Counted from the first letter of the stretch, positions 7,129-13,819 are shown. The stretch: 13,819 nt of DNA from a bacterium (GCA_002713605.1 PATL01000008.1:1-13819); one strand, 5' to 3'. The notes: generated by a model from the sequence alone, not told the origin. Numbers and translations are program-made.

Positions 7129-8136
7129 CTATTGATTTAACCGGTCAAAACTAGTAGACGAAGCTCTGTTTATAAGGTGCTCAGTAGCTGTTTTTAAGGC
7201 TGTAGTAGCTTCCGATTCAGGAAGACAATCTAGAGAAGATACAGCTTGATTTGTCCAATACCTTGCTCTTGAAAGCGCATCAGACACGCCACCACTTTTT
7301 CTGATTAATTCACGAGCCCTATCTCTTTCGTCAAGCGAAATCTTGTTACCAAGTAAGCTCTTTAATTCATCTCCATACTTCGTGGAGAATGCAGCTATAA
7401 CTGGAAGTGTGTAGACCCCTTCAATGAGGTCATTTCCTGCAGGTTTGCCAAGTTCCTCATCGGTAGCAGTCAAGTCAAGAATGTCGTCAATTATCTGAAA
7501 AGCCATTCCGTATGAATGACCAAAAGCATTGGTGGCATCAATATTTTCACGTGATAGCTCGGAAGTTAAACCACCAATTTTACAGGCCGTGGCTAAGAGC
7601 GAAGCTGTCTTCCCTGATATGGACCTCTCATAAGAATCTTGCGATCGATCAATCTTGAATGTTGATTGGAGTTCTAAAATCTGGCCTTCACAAAGTTCCC
7701 CAATTGTCTTTGCTAAAAGCCCCGCAACTTCAGTACCCAGAGAAGCAGCTATTTCGGATGCTCGTGCTAGAAGAAAGTCCCCAGCTAAAATTGCAGTTAA
7801 GTTTCCCCATAGGGCATTCACAGATGGAACAGTTCTTCGTAATTCAGCTTCATCCATTACATCGTCGTGGTAAAGAGAGCCAAGATGGACGAGTTCAACG
7901 GCAACGCCACCTAAAAGAACTGCTTCAGACACCTTTTCTGCGACTGCAGTTTCTACACCGCTTGCAGCAATCGCAAAACCAGGCCGGACGCGCTTACCGC
8001 CAGCAGTTATTAGATGGCTAGCAATTTCGGTTAGATAATCGTTTTCAGCGATAACTGAGTCAATAAGTAGTTCTTCTAAACGTGATAAGTCATCTTCCAA
8101 GGTTGGAAGAACAGAGAGTGACTTGACGAGTGCCAT
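7129..8136 (-). CDS. trans-Polyprenyl diphosphate synthase (GrcC/IspB-like)
   Basis: This enzyme extends an allylic diphosphate with isopentenyl diphosphate units, probably making the side chain of menaquinone or another long prenyl lipid. The 335-residue sequence has GGKRVRP (46-52), the first Asp-rich motif DDVMD (91-95), the second motif DDILD (217-221), and the conserved basic segment ELRRTVPSVN. G86 and S87, five and four residues before the first motif, are small. In this family that generally allows medium to long products (C30 or more) rather than FPP or GGPP; the chain length is inference. The ATG is at 8134-8136 with a weak ribosome binding site. It is on the opposite strand to its neighbours, converging on lysS and diverging from clpC. 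This placement differs from mycobacteria, so it was probably inserted into the lysS-clpC junction by rearrangement. Confidence 0.92.
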   Translation of the reverse strand: MALVKSLSVLPTLEDDLSRLEELLIDSVIAENDYLTEIASHLITAGGKRVRPGFAIAASGVETAVAEKVSEAVLLGGVAVELVHLGSLYHDDVMDEAELRRTVPSVNALWGNLTAILAGDFLLARASEIAASLGTEVAGLLAKTIGELCEGQILELQSTFKIDRSQDSYERSISGKTASLLATACKIGGLTSELSRENIDATNAFGHSYGMAFQIIDDILDLTATDEELGKPAGNDLIEGVYTLPVIAAFSTKYGDELKSLLGNKISLDERDRARELIRKSGGVSDALSRARYWTNQAVSSLDCLPESEATTALKTATEHLINRASSTSFDRLNQ

Positions 8137-8222
8137 AAGTTAAAGTCTAAGCGTGACATGACTCATAGACACCTAAAATGCCTTATGGCACATTTAACAT
8201 ATTCCTAAAAGACGGAACTCAC

Positions 8223-8251
8223 ATAATATTAGAAAATTCTACTTTTCTTAA
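8223..8251 (-). promoter_or_regulatory. Candidate sigma70-type promoter for the prenyl synthase gene
   Basis: Read on the - strand, TTAAGA (8251-8246) and TATTAT (8228-8223) are separated by exactly 17 bases. The -10 matches 5 of 6 consensus positions and the -35 matches 4 of 6. It would start transcription near 8216 and give a leader of about 80 bases. An inverted repeat, AGAAAA-6-TTTTCT (8231-8248), fills most of the spacer. The surrounding DNA is AT-rich, so chance matches are possible. Confidence 0.4.
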
Positions 8252-8318
8252 AAAATTGGAAGAAAAACAATCATTATTGCGTTGTACCTAATAAGCCGTC
8301 TAAGTTCGACAATACGGT

Positions 8319-8347
8319 CTGACAGAAAAGCGGGCGCGGAGTACACT
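8319..8347 (+). promoter_or_regulatory. Promoter of clpC
   Basis: CTGACA (8319-8324) and TACACT (8342-8347) are separated by 17 bases. They match the vegetative -35 (TTGACA, 5 of 6) and the actinobacterial TANNNT -10. The spacer is G+C-rich, unlike the surrounding AT-rich DNA. Transcription should begin around 8353-8355, giving a very short leader of about 22 bases before the TTG start. This is the most convincing promoter in the window. I see no HspR-type HAIR or CIRCE element nearby. Confidence 0.6.
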
Positions 8348-8362
8348 AAAAAAATATTAGTG
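8344..8362. promoter_or_regulatory. Operator-like dyad CACTAA-N7-TTAGTG over the clpC start point
   Basis: Perfect 6-bp arms, CACTAA (8344-8349) and TTAGTG (8357-8362), surround an A-rich 7-base centre. The left arm overlaps the -10 box and the centre covers the predicted transcription start, a typical position for a repressor site. A second, weaker dyad, GTGA-N7-TCAC (8360-8374), follows and encloses the ribosome binding site AAAGG (8364-8368). The binding protein is unknown. Confidence 0.4.
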
Positions 8363-8375
8363 AAAGGTCATCACT

Positions 8376-10907
8376 TTGTTTGAAAGATTTACAGATAGGG
8401 CACGAAGAGTAGTCGTTCTAGCTCAGGAAGAGGCACGTCTACTCAATCACAACTACATCGGAACGGAACATATCCTTCTGGGACTAATTCACGAAGGAGA
8501 AGGAGTAGCAGCGAAAGCTCTTGAGTCTCTAGGAATATCACTCGAAGCTGTCCGGGAGCAAGTTGAAGAAATTATCGGCCAAGGCGGATCATCTCCAAGT
8601 GGGCACATCCCTTTCACCCCTCGTGCAAAAAAGGTGTTGGAACTAAGCTTAAGAGAAGCTCTTCAGCTTGGCCATAACTACATTGGTACCGAACACATCT
8701 TGTTAGGTTTAATCCGCGAAGGAGAAGGTGTTGCAGCACAAGTTCTTACCAAACTCGGAGCAGACCTGTCTCGCGTAAGGCAGCAAGTCATCCAACTGCT
8801 CTCTGGTTACTCGGGCGCAGGAGAACAGGAAACTGAAGGGGGCCGAAAGGGCGAGAGGGCATCAGCGGGAACTGGAGGAAGAGGAGGAGATTCTAGCTCT
8901 TCAATGGTTTTAGACCAATTTGGTCGAAACCTAACCCAACTCGCAAAGGAAAAGAAACTTGACCCAGTTATCGGAAGATCCAGAGAAGCCGAACGAGTCA
9001 TGCAAGTTCTTAGTAGAAGAACTAAAAACAACCCAGTCCTCGTTGGAGAACCGGGCGTGGGGAAAACAGCCATTGTGGAAGGCTTAGCAAGGTCTATCGC
9101 TACAAATGATGTTCCCGAACCCCTTCAAGGCAAACAGCTTTACACGCTAGACCTAGGTGCACTAGTAGCCGGGTCCCGCTATAGAGGTGACTTTGAAGAG
9201 CGACTCAAGAAAGTCCTTAAAGAAATAAAAACACGCGGAGATGTCATCTTATTCATTGATGAATTGCACACACTTGTTGGCGCAGGTGCTGCCGAGGGAG
9301 CTATTGATGCCGCTTCAATTCTAAAACCCATGCTTGCGCGTGGGGAGCTTCAAACTATAGGAGCCACAACACTAGATGAGTACAGAAAACACCTTGAGAA
9401 AGATGCGGCACTTGAGAGACGATTCCAGAAAATTATTGTTGATGAGCCCTCAGTATCACACACAATAGAAATACTTAAAGGACTCAGAGACCGTTACGAA
9501 GAACACCATAAAGTCACAATTACTGATCAAGCACTTGTCGCTGCTGCGAACCTCGCTGATAGATACATATCAGATCGCCACCTTCCAGATAAAGCTATTG
9601 ATCTAATTGACGAAGCAGGCTCAAGGTTGCGACTAAAAAGAATGGAAACTCCTCCAGATTTCAAAGAGATTGAGAATGAGTTAGCTATTGTCACAACCGA
9701 TAAAAAAGCCGCCGTTGAATCACAAGACTTTGAAGAAGCCGGCCGACTTCGAGACAAAGAAAAAGAACTGATAAGTAAAAAAGAAACAATGGAAACTGAT
9801 ATGAAAGATTCCGGAATTGATTTCTTTGATGAAGTTGATGAAGAAGCGATTGCAGAGGTTCTATCAGTTTGGACTGGAATACCCGTCTACAAACTAACTG
9901 AAGAAGAAACTGCGAAACTTCTACGAATGGAAGATGAACTCCACAAGCGTGTCATTGGTCAAGAAGACAGCATAAAAGCTGTAAGCCAAGCAATCCGACG
10001 AACCAGAGCAGGTTTGAAAGATCCCAAGCGACCATCAGGGTCGTTTATATTTCTAGGACCATCCGGAGTTGGAAAAACAGAGTTAGCAAAGACCCTTGCT
10101 GAGTTCCTGTTCGGCGATGAACAATCGCTGATTAGCTTAGATATGTCTGAATACATGGAAAAACACACGGTTAGCCGACTGATGGGGTCACCTCCAGGGT
10201 ACGTAGGTTATGAAGAAGGAGGACAACTCACAGAGGCAGTAAGAAGAAAACCATTTTCTGTAGTCCTCTTTGATGAGATCGAAAAAGCCCACCCAGATGT
10301 GTTTAATGCCCTCCTTCAGATACTTGAAGAGGGAAGGTTAACTGATAGTCAAGGACGTTCTGTTGACTTCCGAAATACGGTACTTATCATGACATCCAAT
10401 CTAGGTACGCGAGATTTGCGGAAAGCTAACCTTGGTTTCACTAATAATGACGAGTCTGTTTCCTATCAGAAGATGAAAGTAAAGGTGACGGAATCACTGA
10501 AAAATCATTTCAGGCCTGAATTTTTAAATCGAGTAGACGAAACCATCGTATTCCACGAGTTAACCAAGGCTGAAGTAACCCAGATAGTAGATTTAATGGT
10601 TGCCAGAGTTACAGAACAGCTTGAAATGCAAGGGATGGGATTAGAGGTTACCGTCGAAGCAAAGCACTATCTTGCTGATAGAGGTTACGATCCTGAACTA
10701 GGTGCAAGACCGCTTCGAAGGGCCATACAGAGACTTGTTGAAGATCCTTTGTCGGAGAGGCTACTCTTGAAGGAATTCACTGCAGGTCAAATAATTGTTG
10801 TTGATATAGATGATGAAATAGGTAATGAAACTGACAGTAAGATTGTTTTCAAAGCTGTAGAAGGTTTCGAGCCCCCATCAGTGGAAGAATTTATTACAGC
10901 TGAATAG
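8376..10907 (+). CDS. clpC: AAA+ unfoldase ClpC, ATPase partner of ClpP
   Basis: ClpC unfolds substrates and feeds them into the ClpP protease in the cytoplasm. The 843 residues hold two N-terminal Clp repeats (each with [14 protein letters not shown]), a Gly/Ser-rich linker at about 148-177, AAA domain D1 with Walker A GEPGVGKT (224-231), a UVR-like coiled segment near 450-470 ([16 protein letters not shown]) typical of ClpC rather than ClpB, domain D2 with Walker A GPSGVGKT (561-568), and the ClpP-docking tripeptide LGF (686-688). The length matches mycobacterial ClpC1 (about 848). The start is TTG at 8376, giving the standard family N-terminus [25 protein letters not shown] lies seven bases upstream. 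It has its own promoter and operator-like dyad. No clpP or adaptor gene is nearby. G+C is somewhat higher than in neighbours, as expected for a conserved, well-expressed gene. Confidence 0.97.
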   Translation: MFERFTDRARRVVVLAQEEARLLNHNYIGTEHILLGLIHEGEGVAAKALESLGISLEAVREQVEEIIGQGGSSPSGHIPFTPRAKKVLELSLREALQLGHNYIGTEHILLGLIREGEGVAAQVLTKLGADLSRVRQQVIQLLSGYSGAGEQETEGGRKGERASAGTGGRGGDSSSSMVLDQFGRNLTQLAKEKKLDPVIGRSREAERVMQVLSRRTKNNPVLVGEPGVGKTAIVEGLARSIATNDVPEPLQGKQLYTLDLGALVAGSRYRGDFEERLKKVLKEIKTRGDVILFIDELHTLVGAGAAEGAIDAASILKPMLARGELQTIGATTLDEYRKHLEKDAALERRFQKIIVDEPSVSHTIEILKGLRDRYEEHHKVTITDQALVAAANLADRYISDRHLPDKAIDLIDEAGSRLRLKRMETPPDFKEIENELAIVTTDKKAAVESQDFEEAGRLRDKEKELISKKETMETDMKDSGIDFFDEVDEEAIAEVLSVWTGIPVYKLTEEETAKLLRMEDELHKRVIGQEDSIKAVSQAIRRTRAGLKDPKRPSGSFIFLGPSGVGKTELAKTLAEFLFGDEQSLISLDMSEYMEKHTVSRLMGSPPGYVGYEEGGQLTEAVRRKPFSVVLFDEIEKAHPDVFNALLQILEEGRLTDSQGRSVDFRNTVLIMTSNLGTRDLRKANLGFTNNDESVSYQKMKVKVTESLKNHFRPEFLNRVDETIVFHELTKAEVTQIVDLMVARVTEQLEMQGMGLEVTVEAKHYLADRGYDPELGARPLRRAIQRLVEDPLSERLLLKEFTAGQIIVVDIDDEIGNETDSKIVFKAVEGFEPPSVEEFITAE

Positions 10908-10925
10908 CCGGCATGAGTGAACGTA

Positions 10926-10955
10926 CACACTTGTTGGCGATACTATGCAAGTGTG
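10926..10955 (+). repeat. 8-bp-arm inverted repeat between clpC and the lipoprotein gene
   Basis: CACACTTG (10926-10933) and CAAGTGTG (10948-10955) are perfect complements around a 14-base loop. The dyad starts 18 bases after the clpC stop and ends nine bases before the preferred ATG of the next gene. No T-run follows, so a simple intrinsic terminator is unlikely. An RNA hairpin limiting readthrough or translation of the next gene, or a protein-binding site, is possible. A short frame (ATG at 10913, 16 codons, TAA at 10961) crosses it. Confidence 0.45.
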
Positions 10956-10964
10956 CAAATTAAA

Positions 10965-12401
10965 ATGAAATCACTGGCAATATTATTCCTAACCGTATTG
11001 CTATTGGTTTCGGCTTGCACAATTCAATTGCGAGTCGAAATAGACCTAGCCGAAGATGGGTCAGGTCAGATAACTGCAGGTATAGGACTGGATGAAGAAG
11101 CTAGAAATCAGCCTGCTCTACAAAACGTCGAAGAAGCTTTGCGAATAAGCGATCTAACTTCAGCTGGTTGGGAATTTGAAAGTGCAGGGCTTGGCTCTGA
11201 TGGGAGAGAATGGTTTGAATCAACAAAATCATTTACCAACCCCGACGAACTACAAAAAGAATTAAATGAACTGACAAATTCTCCTGAAGTTTTTAAAGAT
11301 TGGAAATTTTCTTCAGAGATAACAAACAAAACCAGAGACTTTGCTGTTTCCGGTGTTGTTGACCTTACAGATGGCCTTAATTTATTTACAGATGAATCCC
11401 TAAATAATTTATTAGACGAGCCTCCCTTGGGAATAGCAATAGAGACACTTGAAGAATCATTGGGAACTCCAATAAACGAAACTGTCTCGTTACAGATAAT
11501 TATAAATCTTCCAGATCAAAGTAACGAAGAGATCATTGATATTCCTTTGGGAGAACAAAGAGTCGTTGAAGTAACAGGCAACAATGAACATAGAGTCGCT
11601 CAGATCCTTGACTGGGTGGTCCTAGCAGTCATAGCACTTTTGGTCCTATCCATAATTCTTGCAATTCTCAACTGGTATTTGGACAGAAGGTATGAGCAAC
11701 GGCAATTGCAACGTCGACCATCTCCTATTGCACAGCAGATTCCAGGAAACGAAACCGCAGGCTTTCAACAACCCTCAACAAATACGGAACGTCTGCAACT
11801 TCTTGTAATTGACCCTTATGGAACTATTTTCAAGGAAGAAACCACACCCTTAGAACATCTAAAAACGTTTATAAATAACAAAGAAGGAAATATTGACAAT
11901 GAGGAACTTTTAGATATCCATCGCTCAGGGACAATGGGGAAGTTAACAGCATCCGAATTTTGGAAGCAAGTAGGCTTAACTGAAATCCCTGACTCTCTTA
12001 ACCGCGAATATGTTAAAAGCCTACAATTCCGTAGCGGAGGAAAAGATTTTCTGAAAAATCTTCATAAGCGAGGAATTGCTGTCTCAGTCGTAACTAATGA
12101 TTTCACGGAATGGTCCACTCAGATTTGTGAAATTTACGGACTTCAGGGTATTCATCCCTGGATCACCAGTTCTGATTATGGTGTACGTAAACCAGACCCT
12201 GCAATTCTAGAAATACTAAACAGATCTTCGGGTATAGCCTACCAATCTTGTCTCGTGCTTGACACAGCAACAAACTTCCTTGACACTGCACAGACTCTAG
12301 GTATGAAAACAGTACATTTAAATCCTGAAGCCAATAAAACAGATACTAATCAAAAGCACCCCAGTGTCCGAAGGCTAAACGAATTTTTTAAAGGCCAATA
12401 A
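10965..12401 (+). CDS. Membrane lipoprotein (LppM/DUF3153-like) fused to a cytoplasmic HAD-like domain
   Basis: A start at the ATG at 10965 gives 478 residues beginning with a classic lipoprotein signal: MK, a hydrophobic core and lipobox VSAC (C18). The frame also opens from a GTG at 10917, but those 16 extra residues (MNVHTCWRYYASVQIK) would bury the signal peptide. Residues 19-215 form an extracytoplasmic beta-rich domain that opens VEIDLAEDGSGQITAGIGLD, resembling LppM/DUF3153 lipoproteins. Residues 217-238 are a transmembrane helix followed by an Arg-rich stop (DRRYEQRQLQRR), so the C-terminus is cytoplasmic. Residues 278-460 are HAD-like, subfamily IA by its cap: motif I DPYGT (D283), motif II VVTND (T377), motif III GVRKPDP (K409), motif IV LDTATN (D433). 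The second motif I Asp is Tyr (as in 2-haloacid dehalogenases), and the motif IV acidic pair is D-T. Substrate unknown. The stop is three bases from convergent crp. Confidence 0.72.
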   Translation: MKSLAILFLTVLLLVSACTIQLRVEIDLAEDGSGQITAGIGLDEEARNQPALQNVEEALRISDLTSAGWEFESAGLGSDGREWFESTKSFTNPDELQKELNELTNSPEVFKDWKFSSEITNKTRDFAVSGVVDLTDGLNLFTDESLNNLLDEPPLGIAIETLEESLGTPINETVSLQIIINLPDQSNEEIIDIPLGEQRVVEVTGNNEHRVAQILDWVVLAVIALLVLSIILAILNWYLDRRYEQRQLQRRPSPIAQQIPGNETAGFQQPSTNTERLQLLVIDPYGTIFKEETTPLEHLKTFINNKEGNIDNEELLDIHRSGTMGKLTASEFWKQVGLTEIPDSLNREYVKSLQFRSGGKDFLKNLHKRGIAVSVVTNDFTEWSTQICEIYGLQGIHPWITSSDYGVRKPDPAILEILNRSSGIAYQSCLVLDTATNFLDTAQTLGMKTVHLNPEANKTDTNQKHPSVRRLNEFFKGQ

Positions 12402-12404
12402 CTC

Positions 12405-13064
12405 TTAGGTAGACCTTATTTCAAGTTGTTTTCTATCAAGAATGATGTATTTCTCACCACTTTGTGACAACCATCCTAATTTTATAAACGATGAAATTGA
12501 CTTATTGACACGCTCCCGAGACGCACCAATCATTCCAGCTAACTCTTCTTGCGTAATTGGTAATTGGAACTCGTCAGATTCTCCTGCCATTTCTAACAGT
12601 CGCTTCGCTGTTCTTCCAGTAACGTCTAAGAACATAGTATCCGCAAGCGCATCTCCAGTGCTTTTTAATCGACTCACTAGCATCTCAACTACGCGCCAGA
12701 GAAGAGAAGGGTTTTTATCGTATAAATCCTTCACAGGTTGATAAGGAATGACAACAACAGAAGATTCCTCTAGTGCTCGTGCCTCCGCAGATCTACCATC
12801 ATTACTAAACAATGGCATTTCTCCGAACAACTCACCCGGTTCCATTAACGCAACTAAAGATTCCCTCCCATCAAATGAGCGGTTTCCTATAGCAATTCTC
12901 CCATGAGTCACAATATAAAGATCACTGGATTTATCACCTGATTGAAACAAAACGTCACCTCGTTGCAGATCAAGCGTCTTAGACTGCTCAACAATTGGTT
13001 CTAGCATTGCGTCGTTAAGCTCAGAGAACATATCTATAGATCGAAGAAAATCAGAAGTAGTCAT
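12405..13064 (-). CDS. Crp/Fnr-family transcription regulator (actinobacterial CRP/GlxR type)
   Basis: The 219-residue protein has an N-terminal cyclic-nucleotide-binding beta-barrel (residues about 5-115), a dimerisation helix (121-145) and a C-terminal winged helix-turn-helix (171-205). The phosphate-binding cassette GELFGEMPLFSNDGRSAEARA retains E82, R91 and S92, which align with the cAMP-contacting E72, R82 and S83 of E. coli CRP, so nucleotide binding is plausible. The block VTGRTAKRLLEMAG and the recognition helix ASRERVNKSISSF are as in mycobacterial CRP and corynebacterial GlxR. Those proteins bind TGTGA-N6-TCACA; I found no full copy in the intergenic regions here. It converges with the lipoprotein-HAD gene and diverges from ispF. 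The ATG is at 13062-13064. Its own promoter region contains nested palindromes that could serve autoregulation. Confidence 0.9.
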   Translation of the reverse strand: MTTSDFLRSIDMFSELNDAMLEPIVEQSKTLDLQRGDVLFQSGDKSSDLYIVTHGRIAIGNRSFDGRESLVALMEPGELFGEMPLFSNDGRSAEARALEESSVVVIPYQPVKDLYDKNPSLLWRVVEMLVSRLKSTGDALADTMFLDVTGRTAKRLLEMAGESDEFQLPITQEELAGMIGASRERVNKSISSFIKLGWLSQSGEKYIILDRKQLEIRST

Positions 13065-13082
13065 ACTATTAGAATAATACTC

Positions 13083-13102
13083 AGATTAGTAATCTACTAA
13101 TC
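13083..13102. promoter_or_regulatory. Nested palindromes in the crp-ispF intergenic region
   Basis: GATTAGT (13084-13090) and ACTAATC (13096-13102) are perfect 7-bp arms around AATCT. Within the same bases AGATTA-G-TAATCT (13083-13095) is a second, tighter palindrome. A third GATTAGT occurs at 13137-13143. The cluster begins about 19 bases upstream of the crp start codon and about 100 bases before ispF. It is well placed for an operator controlling one or both genes. No promoter boxes are convincing in this 137-bp region. Confidence 0.4.
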
Positions 13103-13185
13103 CACTTCAATTAAGTAAGTTTATGGTGGTCAAGATGATTAGTGGATAGCATTTGCAGAGGTAATGAATATGAATTTCAAAAGTC

Positions 13186-13190
13186 AAGGA
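13186..13190 (+). promoter_or_regulatory. Ribosome binding site AAGGA for ispF
   Basis: AAGGA followed by three further A residues lies 11 bases before the ATG at 13202. It supports starting ispF there rather than at the upstream in-frame ATG at 13142, which has no comparable site and would add residues not found in the family. Confidence 0.5.
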
Positions 13191-13201
13191 AAATTTACTA
13201 T

Positions 13202-13669
13202 ATGAGAATAGGACAAGGATTTGACTCACATCAATGGGATGATGATGTATCCAAACCGTTGATACTTGGTGGAATAGAGTTTGATTCTGACTCTTCACTA
13301 AAGGGACACTCTGATGGAGACGTAATAATTCATGCCTGCATAGATTCACTACTCGGTGCGGCAGGTTTGGGAGACATAGGTATGTTTTTCCCAGATAACG
13401 ATCCTGCTTATAAAAACGTTGATAGTTCTGAATTACTTAAAATTGTTGTTTCAAAATTGTACGACGAAAACTGGGAGGTAATTAACGTAGATTGTTCGGT
13501 AATAGCACAGCGACCAAAGATATCATTAAGAAAATCAGAAATTGAGCGTAAACTCTCCAAAATTCTAAATGCCCCATTTTCTGTCAAAGGTAAACATCCT
13601 GAAGGGCTAGAGACCTTAAACGGAGTCATGTGTCTAGCAGTTTCACTTATTCAGGAGAGACATGAATAA
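13202..13669 (+). CDS. ispF: 2-C-methyl-D-erythritol 2,4-cyclodiphosphate synthase
   Basis: IspF cyclises CDP-methylerythritol 2-phosphate to MEcPP, the fifth step of the MEP isoprenoid pathway. The 155-residue protein starts with the family hallmark MRIGQGFDSH, whose D8 and H10 are metal ligands. The third ligand is H44 in HSDGDVIIHACIDSLLGAAGLGDIGMFFPD. The later segments VDCSVIAQRPKI and the C-terminal VKGKHPEGLETLNG are also family-like. The length is exactly typical. The upstream ATG at 13142 would add 20 residues unknown in the family, so it is rejected. It overlaps the following rlmB-like start by eight bases, indicating coupling. In mycobacteria ispD precedes and cysS follows; neither is adjacent here. 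The prenyl synthase earlier in the window uses products of the same pathway. Confidence 0.95.
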   Translation: MRIGQGFDSHQWDDDVSKPLILGGIEFDSDSSLKGHSDGDVIIHACIDSLLGAAGLGDIGMFFPDNDPAYKNVDSSELLKIVVSKLYDENWEVINVDCSVIAQRPKISLRKSEIERKLSKILNAPFSVKGKHPEGLETLNGVMCLAVSLIQERHE

Positions 13670-13819
13670 ACGAAACTACCGACCAAAACGCAAACAAAAT
13701 CAAAAGAGTCCCAGCCAGAGAAATTCCAATATCAGGAATAATTCGAAATGGGAAAGACCCAATTCGGAAAGCATCCAAACGGTAGAAGGGCGCCATGCTG
13801 TTCGAGAAGCTATCTTGGC
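13662..13819 (+). CDS. 23S rRNA 2'-O-methyltransferase RlmB-like (SpoU/TrmH family), 5' end only
   Basis: The gene starts at an ATG inside the end of ispF (overlap 13662-13669), with AGGAG at 13653-13657, and runs off the window after 52 codons. The first 37 residues are rich in Arg, Lys, Asn and Gln (RPKRKQNQKSPSQR) and look disordered and RNA-binding. Then VEGRHAVREAIL marks the start of the SpoU substrate-binding domain as in RlmB/TrmH relatives. Actinobacterial members (Rv3579c, near ispF and cysS) share this layout, which supports the call. The catalytic SPOUT knot lies outside the window, so the exact modification site cannot be assigned. Confidence 0.8.
   Translation, partial: MNKRNYRPKRKQNQKSPSQRNSNIRNNSKWERPNSESIQTVEGRHAVREAIL

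Noticed and set aside
7655..8021. Two + strand frames (72 and 120 residues) inside the prenyl synthase gene
   Set aside because: Both are antisense to a gene with complete catalytic motifs, and their translations look like low-complexity antisense shadows.
8213..8223. TGTGA half-site on the - strand near the prenyl synthase promoter
   Set aside because: Only one half matches; the other half reads TCttt. A single 5-base match is expected by chance.
8296..8317. CCGT-14-ACGG with GTTCG as a ClgR-type site upstream of clpC
   Set aside because: Only short arms match, the spacing is long, and the second ClgR half (GCGAAC-like) is missing.
8360..8374. GTGA-N7-TCAC as a CRP/GlxR binding site in front of clpC
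   Set aside because: The consensus needs a 6-base spacer and outer T/A (TGTGA-N6-TCACA). The spacer here is 7 and the flanks do not match, and the bases also form the ribosome binding site.
10917..10964. GTG start 16 codons upstream of the lipoprotein ATG
   Set aside because: It would place a charged, aromatic and Cys-containing segment before the signal peptide, and the segment lies inside the 8-bp-arm dyad. The ATG at 10965 gives a textbook lipoprotein signal.
13142..13201. Upstream ATG for ispF
   Set aside because: The extra 20 residues precede the invariant MRIGQGFD start, and AAGGA at 13186-13190 fits the later ATG.

Overview
The window reads as a stretch of core chromosome from an AT-leaning actinobacterium (about 40% G+C in hand-counted rows; 32-48% locally). 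I see no transposase, phage gene, CRISPR array, tRNA or rRNA. The gene order is a shortened version of the Mycobacterium tuberculosis Rv3626c-Rv3596c block (DUF2342, tilS, hpt, folK, DUF2520, panC, lysS, clpC1), followed by the ispF-rlmB pair (Rv3581c and Rv3579c). Together with the low G+C, this fits a streamlined, possibly marine, actinobacterium such as an Acidimicrobiia relative. That placement is inference.

Layout. Positions 1-119 hold the end of an unidentified gene. From 192 to 7106 all genes are on the + strand and closely packed: a 51-residue membrane protein, a DUF2342 zinc-metalloprotease-like protein (HECTH), tilS, hpt, a catalytically degenerate dual-specificity-phosphatase-like protein, folK, a DUF2520 oxidoreductase-like protein, panC and lysS. 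Convergent to lysS is a trans-polyprenyl diphosphate synthase gene on the - strand (7129-8136). A 239-bp divergent control region (8137-8375) separates it from clpC. It carries a good promoter for clpC, with a perfect dyad over the -10 box and expected transcription start, and a weaker promoter for the prenyl synthase. After clpC comes an 8-bp-arm inverted repeat, then a lipoprotein-TM-HAD fusion gene. A convergent Crp/Fnr regulator follows, then a short intergenic region with nested palindromes, ispF, and the start of an rlmB-like rRNA methyltransferase.

How the genes work together. Most are housekeeping: tRNA-Ile lysidine formation and lysyl-tRNA charging, purine salvage, folate (folK) and pantothenate (panC) synthesis, isoprenoid precursors (ispF) and chain elongation (prenyl synthase), regulated proteolysis (ClpC), and rRNA methylation. 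The relatives' ftsH-folE-folP-folB genes are missing between hpt and folK, and the pseudophosphatase-like gene sits there instead. panD and lsr2 are missing between panC and clpC, and ispD is not beside ispF.

The two least ordinary genes are the phosphatase-like protein at 3013-3606, whose P-loop cysteine and arginine are both replaced, and the protein at 10965-12401, which joins a lipobox signal peptide, an extracytoplasmic domain, one membrane helix and a cytoplasmic HAD-like domain with an atypical active site. I found no complete new defence or mobile system.
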